Notes: generated by a model from the sequence alone, not told the origin. Numbered from the stretch's first letter, positions 9,145-18,700 are shown. The stretch: DNA of 64,000 nt from Salmonella enterica subsp. houtenae serovar Houten (GCA_900478215.1 LS483478.1:1302001-1366000), one strand, 5' to 3'. Made by a program: numbers and translations.

Positions 9145-10014
9145 TTACCGTTTCTTCGTGTGTGCTTTCTGGTTATCAAACCAGTGAAAATAACTGATGA
9201 TGCCGTTGGCGATCGCCGTAGCGATTTTCTGCCGAAACGCCGTCGTGCCCAGTAGACGTTCTTCTTCCGGATTGGTAATAAACGAGGTTTCGACCAGCAC
9301 CGATGGAATTGACGGTGATTTTAGCACCACAAAAGCCGCTTGTTCGGTAGTGCGGCTGTGTAATTTGTGTATGGGTTTGATTTTCCTGAGAATATGTGAA
9401 CCGAGCGTCAAACTGTTTTTAATCGTATCGGTTTGCACCAGATCAAACAAAACTTGTTGTAATAGATGATCCCGATCAGTGGTTTTTTTACCCGCCACTT
9501 CGTCCGCGCGGTTTTCGCGCTCGGAGAGATACTTCGCCATGGCGCTACTGGCCCCGCGGTTGGAAAGCGCAAAAACGGAAGCGCCTGCCGCTTTCGGGTT
9601 GGTAAAACCATCGGCATGAATAGACATAAACAGATCCGCGCCGTGCTTATGGGCGATTTCCACCCGATCGTACAGCGGAATAAAGGTATCCCCTGTCCGG
9701 GTTAAACGCGCATCGATTCCGTGATTTCGCAAAATAGCGCGTACGTTTTTGGCAATGGCCAGCACGACGTGTTTTTCCTGAGAACCGTTGCGGCCAATCG
9801 CGCCGGTATCGATGCCGCCGTGTCCGGGGTCGAGCATCACCAGCCGTTTACTGCCGGTTTTTTTGGTTTTGGGTTTGCTGTGACCATTACTGGTTTTTAG
9901 CGTTTCTTCTTTGGCTACTGCGTGCGACATACCTGACAGCGTCAGGGCCGCCAGACCTGTTTTGAGTACCTGGCGGCGCGATGTGAGAGTTTTTAGGAGT
10001 TTAAAAGTGCTCAT
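9145..10014 (-). CDS. amiA: AmiA, periplasmic N-acetylmuramoyl-L-alanine amidase
   Basis: AmiA cleaves the amide bond between MurNAc and the stem peptide during septal peptidoglycan splitting. The 289-residue precursor begins with a twin-arginine signal (SRRQVLK at residues 12-18, hydrophobic core, cleavage near SHAVA at 34), so it is exported folded by Tat. The catalytic Amidase_3 domain follows a lysine-rich linker, with the zinc-site motif MLDPGHGGIDTGAIG, the MSIHADGF histidine block and VLVETSFITN at the end. hemF follows after two bases. Confidence 0.96.
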   Translation of the reverse strand: MSTFKLLKTLTSRRQVLKTGLAALTLSGMSHAVAKEETLKTSNGHSKPKTKKTGSKRLVMLDPGHGGIDTGAIGRNGSQEKHVVLAIAKNVRAILRNHGIDARLTRTGDTFIPLYDRVEIAHKHGADLFMSIHADGFTNPKAAGASVFALSNRGASSAMAKYLSERENRADEVAGKKTTDRDHLLQQVLFDLVQTDTIKNSLTLGSHILRKIKPIHKLHSRTTEQAAFVVLKSPSIPSVLVETSFITNPEEERLLGTTAFRQKIATAIANGIISYFHWFDNQKAHTKKR

Positions 10015-10226
10015 ACGGCCTGAGTTGTGAAAATTAAGTTCAAGATGTTATATCGTATCGCGTAATCCGTTACGACGGTTGGTGATGAGAATTGTTTTAC
10101 TTTTCATTTCAATACGTGACACATCGCCATTATGCCATTTTTTCCGCTACATCGCGTCAGATATTGGCTGAATCAGAGGTTTGCGCCATAATCTTGGTTT
10201 TTCCACCCGAAAAGGCAACGAATACC

Positions 10227-10652
10227 ATGGAAATACGCGTTTTTCGCCAGGAAGATTTCGAAGAGGTGATCACCCTCTGGGAGCGTTGCGACCTGCTGCG
10301 TCCATGGAACGATCCTGAAATGGATATTGAACGCAAGGTGAATCACGATGTCAGCTTGTTTCTCGTTGCGGAAGTTAGCGGCGAAGTTGTCGGTACGGTA
10401 ATGGGCGGTTATGACGGGCATCGCGGCTCGGCGTATTACCTGGGCGTTCACCCGGAGTTCCGCGGACGCGGCATTGCGAATGCCTTGCTTAACCGACTGG
10501 AAAAAAAACTCATCGCCCGTGGCTGTCCGAAAATCCAAATTATGGTGCGTGATGATAACGACGTTGTGCTGGGTATGTATGAACGTCTGGGGTATGAGCA
10601 TTCTGACGCCCTAAGTTTGGGTAAACGCCTGATTGAAGATGAAGAGTACTGA
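10227..10652 (+). CDS. ypeA: YpeA, GNAT-family acetyltransferase
   Basis: This is a small 141-residue N-acetyltransferase of unknown substrate. The acetyl-CoA pyrophosphate loop is visible as [15 protein letters not shown], followed by the usual C-terminal MYERLGYE block. I chose the ATG at 10227 because the family begins [11 protein letters not shown]; the open frame extends 45 codons further upstream with no support. Its end overlaps yfeZ by 14 bases, so the two are probably co-transcribed. The function call is limited to the enzyme class. Confidence 0.92.
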
Positions 10653-11088
10653 GTTTCATCCAGCCGATTATGACGTACACGGACGTTTACGCCTGCCGTT
10701 TCTGTTCTGGTGCGTGCTGCTACTTCAGGCGCGCGCCTGGATACTCTTTGTCATTGCCGGTTCATCCCGTGAACAGGGTAATACTTTGTTAAACTTTTTT
10801 TATCCCGACCATGATCATTTTTGGCTGGGGCTGTTGCCCGGCGTTCCGGCGGTAGTGGCGTTTTTGCTCAGCGGGCGGCGTGAAGCGTTTCCTGGGGTGT
10901 GGCGCTGGCTGCGCGGATTTCTGATCCTCGCTCAACTGGTGTTGTTGTGCTGGCTGCCGGTTATGTGGCTGGGAGGTGACCCGGTCGACGGCGTCGGGCT
11001 GGCGCTGCTGCTGGCGGACATCGTCGCGCTGATCTGGCTGTTAACCAATCAACGTTTGCGTGCCTGTTTTTCCCTTGAGAAAGAATAA
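10639..11088 (+). CDS. yfeZ: YfeZ, DUF2919 family inner-membrane protein
   Basis: An approximately 149-residue hydrophobic protein with about four predicted membrane helices (for example [20 protein letters not shown] and a C-terminal block [16 protein letters not shown]). It is conserved in enterics and has no assigned biochemical role. The start is ATG at 10639, overlapping the 3' end of ypeA; a TTG two codons upstream (10633) is a possible alternative. The next gene, yfeY, starts 61 bases downstream after a clear GGAAG ribosome site. Confidence 0.88.
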
Positions 11089-11149
11089 CGGCACTTTTTG
11101 GCAAACCCGCACTCCAACCAACGTTAATTAATAAAAGAAAGGAAGTGAG

Positions 11150-11725
11150 ATGAAATCGCTGCGTTTGACTTTACTCGCACTGCCGCTGGCGCTGAACGGC
11201 TGTTCGACGCTCTCCTCGGTCAACTGGTCTGCCGCAAATCCATGGAACTGGTTCGGTTCCTCGACAGAAGTCACTGAGCAAGGCGTGGGAGAGCTGACCG
11301 CCGCCACGCCGCTGGAAGAGCAGGCTATTGCAGAGGCATTAGAGGGTGATTATCGCCTGCGTAGCGGCATGAAAACCGATAACGGCAACGTGGTGCGCTT
11401 TTTCGAAGCGATGAAGGGCGACAACGTCGCGATGGCGATCAACGGCGAGCAGGGAACCGTGAGCCGTATTGAGGTGCTGGACAGCGATATCCCAACCGCC
11501 GCGGGAGTCAAAATCGGTACACCGTTTAGCGACCTTTACAGCAAAGCTTTTGGTCACTGCGAGCCGGTTTCCAGCGATAGCCATACCAGCGTCGAGTGTA
11601 AAGCCGAGGGAAGTCAGCATATTAGCTATGTTTTCTCCGGCGAGTGGAGCGGACCGGAAGGCTTAATGCCTCCTGATGACGCCTTAAAAAACTGGAGCGT
11701 GCGCAAAATTATCTGGCGTCGTTAA
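11150..11725 (+). CDS. yfeY: YfeY, RpoE-regulated lipoprotein
   Basis: A 191-residue lipoprotein. The signal peptide MKSLRLTLLALPLALNGC ends with a lipobox and Cys18 for lipidation; the residue after the cysteine is serine, which predicts outer-membrane sorting. The mature part has no motif I recognise. In E. coli the orthologue belongs to the sigma-E envelope stress regulon (established knowledge; the promoter was not resolved here). A GGAAGTGAG ribosome site precedes the ATG. Confidence 0.9.
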   Translation: MKSLRLTLLALPLALNGCSTLSSVNWSAANPWNWFGSSTEVTEQGVGELTAATPLEEQAIAEALEGDYRLRSGMKTDNGNVVRFFEAMKGDNVAMAINGEQGTVSRIEVLDSDIPTAAGVKIGTPFSDLYSKAFGHCEPVSSDSHTSVECKAEGSQHISYVFSGEWSGPEGLMPPDDALKNWSVRKIIWRR

Positions 11726-11819
11726 TTTGCGTCTGAACAAACCGCTTCGCTTAAAAACAAGGTAAAATAGCCTCCATTAATGCCACGACTGCGTGGCATT
11801 CTCATTTTCAGGAGGAATC

Positions 11820-12719
11820 ATGTCTCAGGTTCAAAGCGGCATTTTGCCGGAACATTGCCGTGCGGCAATTTGGATTGAAGCCAATGTGAAAGGCGACCTT
11901 GACGCCCTGCGCGCGGCCAGCAGAACGTTTGCCGATAAACTGGCGACCTTCGAAGTCAAATTTCCGGACGCCCATCTTGGGGCCGTTGTGGCGTTTGGCA
12001 ACAACACCTGGCGCGCCCTGAGCGGCGGCGTCGGGGCGGAAGAACTGAAAGATTTTATTCCTTATGGTAAAGGGCTGGCGCCGGCCACGCAGTATGACGT
12101 GCTGATCCACATCCTTTCTCTGCGCCACGATGTGAATTTTTCTGTTGCCCAGGCGGCGATGGAAGCCTTTAGCGACTGTATCGATGTGAAAGAAGAAGTT
12201 CACGGCTTCCGTTGGGTGGAAGAACGCGATCTGAGCGGCTTTGTCGACGGGACAGAGAACCCGGCGGGTGAAGAGACGCGCCGTGAAGTGGCGGTGATCA
12301 AAGATGGCGTGGATGCCGGCGGCAGTTATGTGTTCGTGCAGCGTTGGGAACACAATCTCAAGCAACTTAACCGGATGAGTATTCACGATCAGGAGATGAT
12401 GATCGGTCGTACCAAAGAGGCTAATGAAGAAATAGACGGCGAGGCACGTCCGGTGACGTCTCACCTGAGCCGCGTGGATCTGAAAGAAGATGGCAAAGGG
12501 CTGAAGATTGTGCGTCAGAGCCTGCCATACGGCACCGCCAGCGGTACTCATGGTCTCTATTTCTGCGCTTACTGCGCACGTCTGCACAATATCGAACAGC
12601 AGCTTCTGAGTATGTTCGGCGATACCGACGGTAAACGCGACGCGATGCTGCGCTTCACTAAACCGGTGACCGGCGGCTACTATTTTGCGCCGTCGCTGGA
12701 TCGTCTGCTGACGCTGTAA
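11820..12719 (+). CDS. yfeX: YfeX, DyP-type haem peroxidase
   Basis: A 299-residue dye-decolorizing-type peroxidase, a cytoplasmic haem protein that oxidises porphyrinogens and, in debated reports, handles haem iron. The signature GFVDGTENP carries the catalytic aspartate, and the SHLSRVD segment supplies the probable proximal haem histidine. The ATG at 11820 has a strong AGGAGGAAT ribosome site; the longer in-frame version from 11793 would translate through that site. A strong rho-independent terminator follows. Confidence 0.94.
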   Translation: MSQVQSGILPEHCRAAIWIEANVKGDLDALRAASRTFADKLATFEVKFPDAHLGAVVAFGNNTWRALSGGVGAEELKDFIPYGKGLAPATQYDVLIHILSLRHDVNFSVAQAAMEAFSDCIDVKEEVHGFRWVEERDLSGFVDGTENPAGEETRREVAVIKDGVDAGGSYVFVQRWEHNLKQLNRMSIHDQEMMIGRTKEANEEIDGEARPVTSHLSRVDLKEDGKGLKIVRQSLPYGTASGTHGLYFCAYCARLHNIEQQLLSMFGDTDGKRDAMLRFTKPVTGGYYFAPSLDRLLTL

Positions 12720-12742
12720 GGCGAAGTAGCATAAAAATGTCC

Positions 12743-12768
12743 ATCCCCGCCTCCGCGGGGATTTTTTT
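12743..12768 (+). terminator. Rho-independent terminator after yfeX
   Basis: An eight-base-pair GC-rich stem (ATCCCCGC / GCGGGGAT) with a four-base loop is followed by a run of T, 24 bases after the yfeX stop. Confidence 0.9.
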
Positions 12769-12878
12769 ACCTAAGATTTACCTGAATTAGTGAGCTATTC
12801 CTCAGCACTTATTTGTTATTACTGTATTTTCAGTGTTAATGGAGTGTAAGACTCCATATTCAAAAGGAGACATTGAAA

Positions 12879-13670
12879 ATGGGTAAACTCACGGGCAAGA
12901 CAGCATTGATTACGGGCGCATCGCAGGGCATTGGCGAAGGGATCGCTCGCGTATTCGCGCGCCACGGCGCGAACTTAATCTTGCTGGATATCTCCGATGA
13001 GATTGAAAAGCTGGCGGATGAACTGGGCGGGCGCGGGCATCGTTGTACTGCCGTTAAGGCTGACGTCAGAGATTTTGCTTCGGTGCAGGCGGCGGTTGCG
13101 CGCGCCAAAGAGACGGAAGGTAGAATTGATATTTTGGTGAATAACGCTGGCGTGTGCCGTCTGGGCAACTTCCTCGATATGAGTGAAGAAGATCGCGATT
13201 TTCACATTGATATTAATATTAAAGGCGTCTGGAACGTGACCAAAGCCGTCCTGCCGGAGATGATCAAACGTAAAGATGGCCGCATTGTGATGATGTCTTC
13301 CGTCACGGGAGATAGGGTGGCGGACCCGGGTGAAACGGCCTATGCGCTGTCAAAAGCCGCCATTGTTGGTTTAACCAAATCGCTGGCGGTAGAGTATGCG
13401 CAGTCCGGTATTCGCGTGAATGCCATCTGCCCTGGTTATGTAAGAACGCCGATGGCGGAAAGCATTGCCCGTCAGTCTAACCCTGACGATCCGGAATCGG
13501 TATTAACTGAAATGGCAAAAGCCATTCCGCTACGCCGTCTTGCCGATCCGCTGGAAGTAGGGGAGCTGGCGGCATTTCTGGCTTCCGATGAGTCCAGCTA
13601 TCTTACCGGAACGCAAAACGTCATTGATGGCGGTAGTACCCTGCCTGAAAGCGTGAGCGTCGGCGTCTGA
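12879..13670 (+). CDS. ucpA: UcpA, short-chain dehydrogenase/reductase
   Basis: A 263-residue SDR oxidoreductase of unsettled substrate; the gene name refers to its place upstream of cysP, and the E. coli orthologue has been linked to furfural tolerance. Visible are the NAD(P)-binding TGASQGIGEG near residue 14, NNAGVCRLGN, the catalytic Ser of MMSSVTGD and YALSK with catalytic Tyr and Lys. The ATG at 12879 follows an AAGGAGAC ribosome site. An inverted repeat of CTCCTCC/GGGGAGG type at 13681-13710 may end transcription before the cysP control region. Confidence 0.93.
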   Translation: MGKLTGKTALITGASQGIGEGIARVFARHGANLILLDISDEIEKLADELGGRGHRCTAVKADVRDFASVQAAVARAKETEGRIDILVNNAGVCRLGNFLDMSEEDRDFHIDINIKGVWNVTKAVLPEMIKRKDGRIVMMSSVTGDRVADPGETAYALSKAAIVGLTKSLAVEYAQSGIRVNAICPGYVRTPMAESIARQSNPDDPESVLTEMAKAIPLRRLADPLEVGELAAFLASDESSYLTGTQNVIDGGSTLPESVSVGV

Positions 13671-13680
13671 TTGATGCCGG

Positions 13681-13711
13681 TCTCCTCCTCACGCCGCGTG
13701 GGGAGGAGGTA
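13681..13711 (+). terminator. Stem-loop after ucpA, possible terminator
   Basis: CTCCTCCTCAC and GTGGGGAGGAG form a long stem just after the ucpA stop. The T-tract after it is interrupted, so termination efficiency is uncertain. Confidence 0.5.
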
Positions 13712-13829
13712 TCCCTTATTCTCTTTTCAACTTTCAAATCATCAAACGGTATATAAAACCGTTACTCCTTTAGCACTGGTTATAAATATGATGACCATAA
13801 GAAAGTCATTAAATTTATAAGGGTGCGCA
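13712..13829 (+). promoter_or_regulatory. cysP promoter/operator region (CysB-controlled by family knowledge)
   Basis: The AT-rich segment immediately before cysP is where the Salmonella cysP promoter and its CysB activation site are known to lie. I see TATATAAAACCGTTACTCC and TTATAAATATGATG stretches, but cannot place the exact CysB boxes because the motif is very degenerate. Confidence 0.55.
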
Positions 13830-14846
13830 ATGGCCGTTAACTTACTGAAAAAGAGAACCCTGACGCTGGCAGCAATGCTGTTACTGGTGGGGCAGGCGCA
13901 GGCAACGGAGCTACTGAACAGTTCATACGATGTCTCCCGCGAGCTGTTTGCCGCCCTTAACCCACCGTTTGAGCAGCAATGGGCGAAGGATAACGGCGGC
14001 GATAAGCTGACGATTAAGCAGTCTCATGCCGGGTCATCAAAACAGGCGCTGGCGATTTTGCAGGGACTGAAGGCAGACGTCGTGACCTACAATCAGGTGA
14101 CCGACGTACAGATTCTCCATGATAAAGGCAAACTGATCCCTGCCGACTGGCAGAGCCGTCTGCCGAACAACAGTTCGCCGTTCTATTCCACGATGGGCTT
14201 TCTGGTGCGCAAGGGGAACCCGAAAAATATTCACGACTGGAGCGACCTTGTACGTTCAGATGTGAAGCTGATTTTCCCGAACCCGAAAACCTCCGGCAAC
14301 GCCCGTTACACGTACCTGGCGGCATGGGGCGCGGCGGATAACGCGGACGGCGGCGATAAAGCCAAAACCGAACAGTTTATGACCCGGTTCCTGAAAAACG
14401 TCGAAGTGTTTGATACCGGCGGGCGCGGCGCCACGACCACCTTTGCTGAGCGTGGCCTGGGCGATGTGCTGATTAGTTTTGAATCGGAAGTGAACAATAT
14501 CCGTAAACAATATGAAGCCCAGGGATTTGAAGTGGTGATCCCGAAAACTAACATTCTTGCTGAATTCCCGGTCGCCTGGGTGGATAAAAACGTGAAGGCC
14601 AACGGCACAGAAAAAGCCGCCAAAGCTTACCTGAACTGGCTGTATAGCCCGCAGGCGCAGACCATCATCACCAATTACTACTACCGCGTGAATAACCCGG
14701 AAATCATGGGCAAGCAGACAGATAAATTCCCACAGACCGAACTGTTCCGCGTGGAAGACAAGTTTGGTTCCTGGCCGGAGGTGATGAAAACGCACTTTGC
14801 CAGCGGCGGCGAGCTGGACAAACTGTTGGCGGCGGGGCGTAAGTAA
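13830..14846 (+). CDS. cysP: CysP, periplasmic thiosulfate/sulfate-binding protein
   Basis: CysP is the periplasmic receptor that delivers thiosulfate (and sulfate) to the CysUWA importer. The 338-residue precursor has a classical Sec signal (MAVNLLKKRTLTLAAMLLLV then GQAQA, cleavage after residue 25). The mature domain shows SAB-family blocks: NSSYDVSRELFAALNP, SHAGSSKQALAILQGL and FPNPKTSGNARYTYLAAWG. It is the first gene of the operon; its stop overlaps the cysU start by one base (TAATG). Confidence 0.97.
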   Translation: MAVNLLKKRTLTLAAMLLLVGQAQATELLNSSYDVSRELFAALNPPFEQQWAKDNGGDKLTIKQSHAGSSKQALAILQGLKADVVTYNQVTDVQILHDKGKLIPADWQSRLPNNSSPFYSTMGFLVRKGNPKNIHDWSDLVRSDVKLIFPNPKTSGNARYTYLAAWGAADNADGGDKAKTEQFMTRFLKNVEVFDTGGRGATTTFAERGLGDVLISFESEVNNIRKQYEAQGFEVVIPKTNILAEFPVAWVDKNVKANGTEKAAKAYLNWLYSPQAQTIITNYYYRVNNPEIMGKQTDKFPQTELFRVEDKFGSWPEVMKTHFASGGELDKLLAAGRK

Positions 14847-15679
14847 TGCTTGCCGTTTCTTCCCGACGCGTGCTGCCCGGCTTTACGTTAAGCCTCGGCA
14901 CCAGTTTGCTGTTTGTCTGCCTGATCCTGCTGTTGCCGTTGAGCGCGCTGGTGATGCAGCTCTCACAGATGAGCTGGGCGCAATACTGGGATGTCGTGAC
15001 CAACCCACAGGTGGTGGCTGCCTATAAAGTGACGCTGCTGGCGGCATTTGTGGCGTCGATTTTTAACGGCGTGTTTGGTCTGCTGATGGCGTGGATTTTA
15101 ACCCGCTACCGTTTTCCAGGGCGCGCGTTGCTGGATGTGCTGATGGATCTGCCGTTTGCGCTGCCGACGGCGGTTGCGGGGTTAACGCTGGCCTCGCTGT
15201 TCTCAGTGAATGGTTTCTACGGTCAGTTTCTTGCGCAGTTTGATATTAAAGTTACCTATACCTGGCTCGGTATCGCGGTGGCGATGGCCTTTACCAGCAT
15301 TCCATTTGTGGTGCGTACCGTCCAGCCGGTACTGGAAGATCTGGGGCCGGAGTATGAAGAAGCGGCAGAAACGTTGGGGGCCACCCGCCTGCAAAGTTTT
15401 TGTAAAGTGGTGCTGCCTGAGCTGTCGCCTGCGCTGATTGCCGGCGTGGCGCTCTCTTTTACCCGTAGCCTGGGCGAGTTTGGCGCGGTGATTTTTATCG
15501 CCGGAAATATCGCCTGGAAAACAGAAGTGACCTCGTTGATGATTTTTGTGCGCTTGCAGGAGTTTGATTACCCAGCCGCCAGCGCCATTGCCTCGGTGAT
15601 CCTTGCGGCGTCCTTGCTGCTGCTGTTCTCTATCAATACGTTGCAAAGTCGCTTTGGTCGACGCGTGGTAGGTCATTAA
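14846..15679 (+). CDS. cysU: CysU (CysT), sulfate/thiosulfate ABC permease subunit
   Basis: One of two integral membrane subunits of the CysPUWA importer. It has 277 residues, about six transmembrane helices, and the EAA-type coupling loop that contacts the ATPase (EEAAETLGATRLQSFCKVVL). The start overlaps the cysP stop by one base and its own stop overlaps the cysW start by one base, tight translational coupling that is typical for heteromeric permeases. Confidence 0.97.
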   Translation: MLAVSSRRVLPGFTLSLGTSLLFVCLILLLPLSALVMQLSQMSWAQYWDVVTNPQVVAAYKVTLLAAFVASIFNGVFGLLMAWILTRYRFPGRALLDVLMDLPFALPTAVAGLTLASLFSVNGFYGQFLAQFDIKVTYTWLGIAVAMAFTSIPFVVRTVQPVLEDLGPEYEEAAETLGATRLQSFCKVVLPELSPALIAGVALSFTRSLGEFGAVIFIAGNIAWKTEVTSLMIFVRLQEFDYPAASAIASVILAASLLLLFSINTLQSRFGRRVVGH

Positions 15680-16554
15680 TGGCGATCGTTGCTCAATTGA
15701 AGCGATACAACGTCCCCCGCATTAACTGGGGAAAATGGTTTCTGATTGGCGTCGGGATGCTGGTCTCGGCGTTTATCCTGCTGGTGCCGATGATCTACAT
15801 CTTCGTGCAGGCGTTCAGCAAAGGGCTAATGCCGGTACTGCAAAATCTGGCCGATCCGGACATGCTGCACGCCATCTGGCTGACGGTGTTGATTGCCTTG
15901 ATCGCAGTACCGGTGAATCTGGTGTTCGGTATTTTGCTGGCGTGGCTGGTGACGCGCTTTAACTTTCCCGGACGTCAGCTACTGCTGACCCTGCTGGATA
16001 TACCCTTTGCCGTCTCGCCGGTGGTGGCGGGGCTGGTCTATCTGCTGTTTTATGGCTCCAACGGCCCGTTGGGCGGCTGGCTGGATGAGCATAATTTGCA
16101 ACTTATGTTCTCCTGGCCGGGGATGGTACTGGTCACTATTTTTGTCACCTGTCCATTTGTGGTGCGCGAACTGGTGCCGGTGATGCTTAGCCAGGGCAGC
16201 CAGGAAGATGAGGCGGCGATTTTACTGGGCGCATCCGGCTGGCAAATGTTTCGTCGCGTGACGTTACCGAATATTCGCTGGGCGCTACTCTACGGTGTGG
16301 TATTAACCAACGCCCGCGCGATTGGCGAGTTTGGCGCGGTGTCGGTGGTGTCCGGCTCGATTCGCGGCGAAACGTTATCGCTACCGTTACAGATAGAATT
16401 ACTGGAGCAGGACTATAATACCGTCGGCTCCTTTACCGCCGCCGCATTGTTGACGTTAATGGCGATTATTACCCTGTTTTTGAAGAGCATGTTGCAATGG
16501 CGTCTGGAGAATCAGAAAAAACGCGCGCAACAGGAGGAAAATCATGAGTATTGA
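15679..16554 (+). CDS. cysW: CysW, sulfate/thiosulfate ABC permease subunit
   Basis: The second permease subunit, 291 residues, pairing with CysU to form the translocation pore. It has six or so transmembrane helices and an EAA loop (EDEAAILLGASGWQMFRRVT). The C-terminal tail is strongly charged (ENQKKRAQQEENHEY) and its coding sequence overlaps the cysA start by 11 bases, carrying the cysA ribosome site (CAGGAGGAAA). Confidence 0.97.
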   Translation: MAIVAQLKRYNVPRINWGKWFLIGVGMLVSAFILLVPMIYIFVQAFSKGLMPVLQNLADPDMLHAIWLTVLIALIAVPVNLVFGILLAWLVTRFNFPGRQLLLTLLDIPFAVSPVVAGLVYLLFYGSNGPLGGWLDEHNLQLMFSWPGMVLVTIFVTCPFVVRELVPVMLSQGSQEDEAAILLGASGWQMFRRVTLPNIRWALLYGVVLTNARAIGEFGAVSVVSGSIRGETLSLPLQIELLEQDYNTVGSFTAAALLTLMAIITLFLKSMLQWRLENQKKRAQQEENHEY

Positions 16555-17638
16555 GATCGCCAGAATTAAGAAATCATTTGGTCGCACTCGGGTGCTGAAT
16601 GATATTTCGTTGGATATTCCTTCCGGTCAGATGGTGGCCTTGTTGGGACCGTCTGGTTCCGGCAAAACGACGTTGCTGCGCATTATTGCCGGGCTGGAAC
16701 ATCAGTCCAGCGGCCATATTCGTTTCCACGGTATGGACGTTAGTCGCCTGCACGCGCGTGAGCGTAAAGTCGGTTTTGTGTTTCAGCACTATGCGCTGTT
16801 TCGCCATATGACGGTGTTTGACAACATCGCTTTTGGCCTGACGGTGCTGCCGCGACGCGACCGCCCAACTGCGGCGGCGATGAGAACGAAAGTGACACAA
16901 TTGCTGGAGATGGTGCAACTGGCGCACCTCGCGGATCGCTTCCCCGCCCAGCTTTCCGGCGGACAAAAACAGCGCGTGGCGCTGGCGCGCGCGCTTGCCG
17001 TGGAACCGCAAATTCTACTGCTGGATGAACCGTTTGGCGCGCTGGATGCTCAGGTACGTAAAGAGTTACGTCGCTGGTTGCGTCAGCTACATGAAGAACT
17101 GAAATTCACCAGCGTCTTTGTCACCCACGATCAGGAAGAAGCGACGGAAGTGGCGGATCGGGTGGTGGTGATGAGTCAGGGCAATATCGAACAGGCTGAT
17201 GCGCCGGATCGGGTGTGGCGTGAACCGGCTACCCGCTTCGTACTGGAGTTTATGGGCGAGGTAAACCGCCTGACAGGCACCGTACGCGGCGGGCAGTTTC
17301 ACGTTGGCGCACATCGCTGGCCGCTGGGCTATACGCCCGCGTACCAGGGACCGGTCGATCTGTTCCTGCGCCCGTGGGAGGTGGATATCAGCCGCCACAC
17401 CAGTCTGGATTCTCCGCTGCCAGTACAGGTCATTGAGGCCAGTCCGAAAGGTCACTATACACAGCTAGTGGTGCAGCCGCTGGGGTGGTATCACGATCCG
17501 TTGACGGTGGTGATGGTGGATGAGGATGTTCCGGTTCGCGGCGAGCGTTTATTTGTCGGATTGCAACATGCGCGTTTATATAACGGCGATAAACGTATTG
17601 AACGTATTGAGCCGCTTGCTCTGGCAGAATCCGCTTGA
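16544..17638 (+). CDS. cysA: CysA, sulfate/thiosulfate ABC ATPase
   Basis: The ATP-hydrolysing subunit of the importer, 364 residues. Walker A GPSGSGKTT, Q-loop FVFQHYALF, signature LSGGQKQRVALARALA, Walker B ILLLDEP and the H-loop VTHDQ are all intact. The C-terminal 120 residues form the MalK-type regulatory domain. It sits inside the cysPUWAM operon; a hairpin in the gap before cysM could modulate downstream expression. Confidence 0.97.
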   Translation: MSIEIARIKKSFGRTRVLNDISLDIPSGQMVALLGPSGSGKTTLLRIIAGLEHQSSGHIRFHGMDVSRLHARERKVGFVFQHYALFRHMTVFDNIAFGLTVLPRRDRPTAAAMRTKVTQLLEMVQLAHLADRFPAQLSGGQKQRVALARALAVEPQILLLDEPFGALDAQVRKELRRWLRQLHEELKFTSVFVTHDQEEATEVADRVVVMSQGNIEQADAPDRVWREPATRFVLEFMGEVNRLTGTVRGGQFHVGAHRWPLGYTPAYQGPVDLFLRPWEVDISRHTSLDSPLPVQVIEASPKGHYTQLVVQPLGWYHDPLTVVMVDEDVPVRGERLFVGLQHARLYNGDKRIERIEPLALAESA

Positions 17639-17660
17639 TAGGTTAACTTGCTTGTTTATC

Positions 17661-17686
17661 GCCCGGTAAGCGAAGCGTCACCGGGC
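17661..17686. repeat. Short palindrome between cysA and cysM
   Basis: GCCCGGT and ACCGGGC arms enclose AAGCGAAGCGTC, a REP-like half unit in the 67-base cysA-cysM gap. Confidence 0.6.
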
Positions 17687-17705
17687 ATATTGTTGGACAG
17701 AAGAC

Positions 17706-18617
17706 GTGAATACATTACAACAAACAATCGGCAATACGCCGTTGGTAAAATTACAGCGGATGACGCCGGATAACGGCAGTGAAATTTGGCTCAAGCTGGA
17801 AGGCAATAATCCGGCAGGATCGGTTAAGGATCGCGCGGCTCTGTCGATGATCGTCGAGGCGGAAAAGCGCGGGGAAATTAAACCGGGCGATGTCCTGATT
17901 GAAGCGACCAGCGGCAACACTGGCATTGCGCTGGCGATGATCGCCGCGCTGAAGGGCTACCGTATGAAGCTCCTGATGCCAGAGAACATGAGCCAGGAAC
18001 GCCGGGCGGCAATGCGGGCGTATGGCGCGGAACTGCTCCTGGTCACCAAAGAGCAGGGAATGGAGGGCGCGCGCGATCTGGCGCTGTCCATGGCTGAACG
18101 CGGCGAGGGCAAACTGCTCGATCAGTTTAATAATCCTGATAATCCATACGCCCACTACACGACCACCGGCCCGGAAATCTGGCGTCAAACCGCAGGGCGG
18201 ATCACCCATTTTGTTTCCAGTATGGGCACGACCGGTACGATTACCGGCGTTTCGCGTTTTCTGCGCGAGCAGGAAAAGCCGGTGACGATTGTCGGTTTGC
18301 AGCCGCAAGAGGGGAGCAGTATTCCGGGAATTCGGCGCTGGCCCGCGGAATATATGCCCGGTATTTTCAGTGCGTCGCTGGTGGATGAGGTACTGGATAT
18401 TCATCAGCAAGAGGCGGAAAACACCATGCGTGAGCTGGCGGTGCGTGAAGGTATTTTTTGCGGCGTAAGTTCCGGCGGCGCCGTTGCCGGTGCGATTCGG
18501 ATGGCGGAGGCCAACCCTGGCGCGCTAGTGGTGGCGATTATCTGCGATCGCGGCGACCGTTACCTGTCTACCGGCGTGTTTGGTGAAGAGCATTTCAGCC
18601 AGGGGGCAGGGATCTAA
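17706..18617 (+). CDS. cysM: CysM, cysteine synthase B
   Basis: A PLP-dependent O-acetylserine sulfhydrylase that accepts sulfide and also thiosulfate, which suits its place in the thiosulfate import operon. It has 303 residues, a GTG start at 17706, the PLP-binding Lys41 in NPAGSVKDRAAL, the asparagine loop EATSGNTGIAL, and the glycine-rich GTTGTITGVS phosphate-binding loop. It lies 67 bases after cysA. The second isozyme, cysK, is encoded at about 25 kb. Confidence 0.97.
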   Translation: MNTLQQTIGNTPLVKLQRMTPDNGSEIWLKLEGNNPAGSVKDRAALSMIVEAEKRGEIKPGDVLIEATSGNTGIALAMIAALKGYRMKLLMPENMSQERRAAMRAYGAELLLVTKEQGMEGARDLALSMAERGEGKLLDQFNNPDNPYAHYTTTGPEIWRQTAGRITHFVSSMGTTGTITGVSRFLREQEKPVTIVGLQPQEGSSIPGIRRWPAEYMPGIFSASLVDEVLDIHQQEAENTMRELAVREGIFCGVSSGGAVAGAIRMAEANPGALVVAIICDRGDRYLSTGVFGEEHFSQGAGI

Positions 18618-18635
18618 CGCTATATTATGTTGCGC

Positions 18636-18690
18636 CTTATCAGGCCTACGAAGCGTGACTGTAGGCCTGTTAAGCGTAGTGCCATCAGTA
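18636..18690. repeat. REP-like inverted repeat after cysM
   Basis: CAGGCCTAC (18641-18649) and GTAGGCCTG (18661-18669) form a perfect nine-base inverted repeat in the gap between the converging cysM and amidotransferase genes; flanking TGCGCCTTAT is REP-like. Confidence 0.7.
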
Positions 18691-18700
18691 GCTATGTTAA

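Noticed and set aside
11808..12587. Minus-strand open frame opposite yfeX
   Set aside because: Shadow of yfeX; composition is unlike a real protein.
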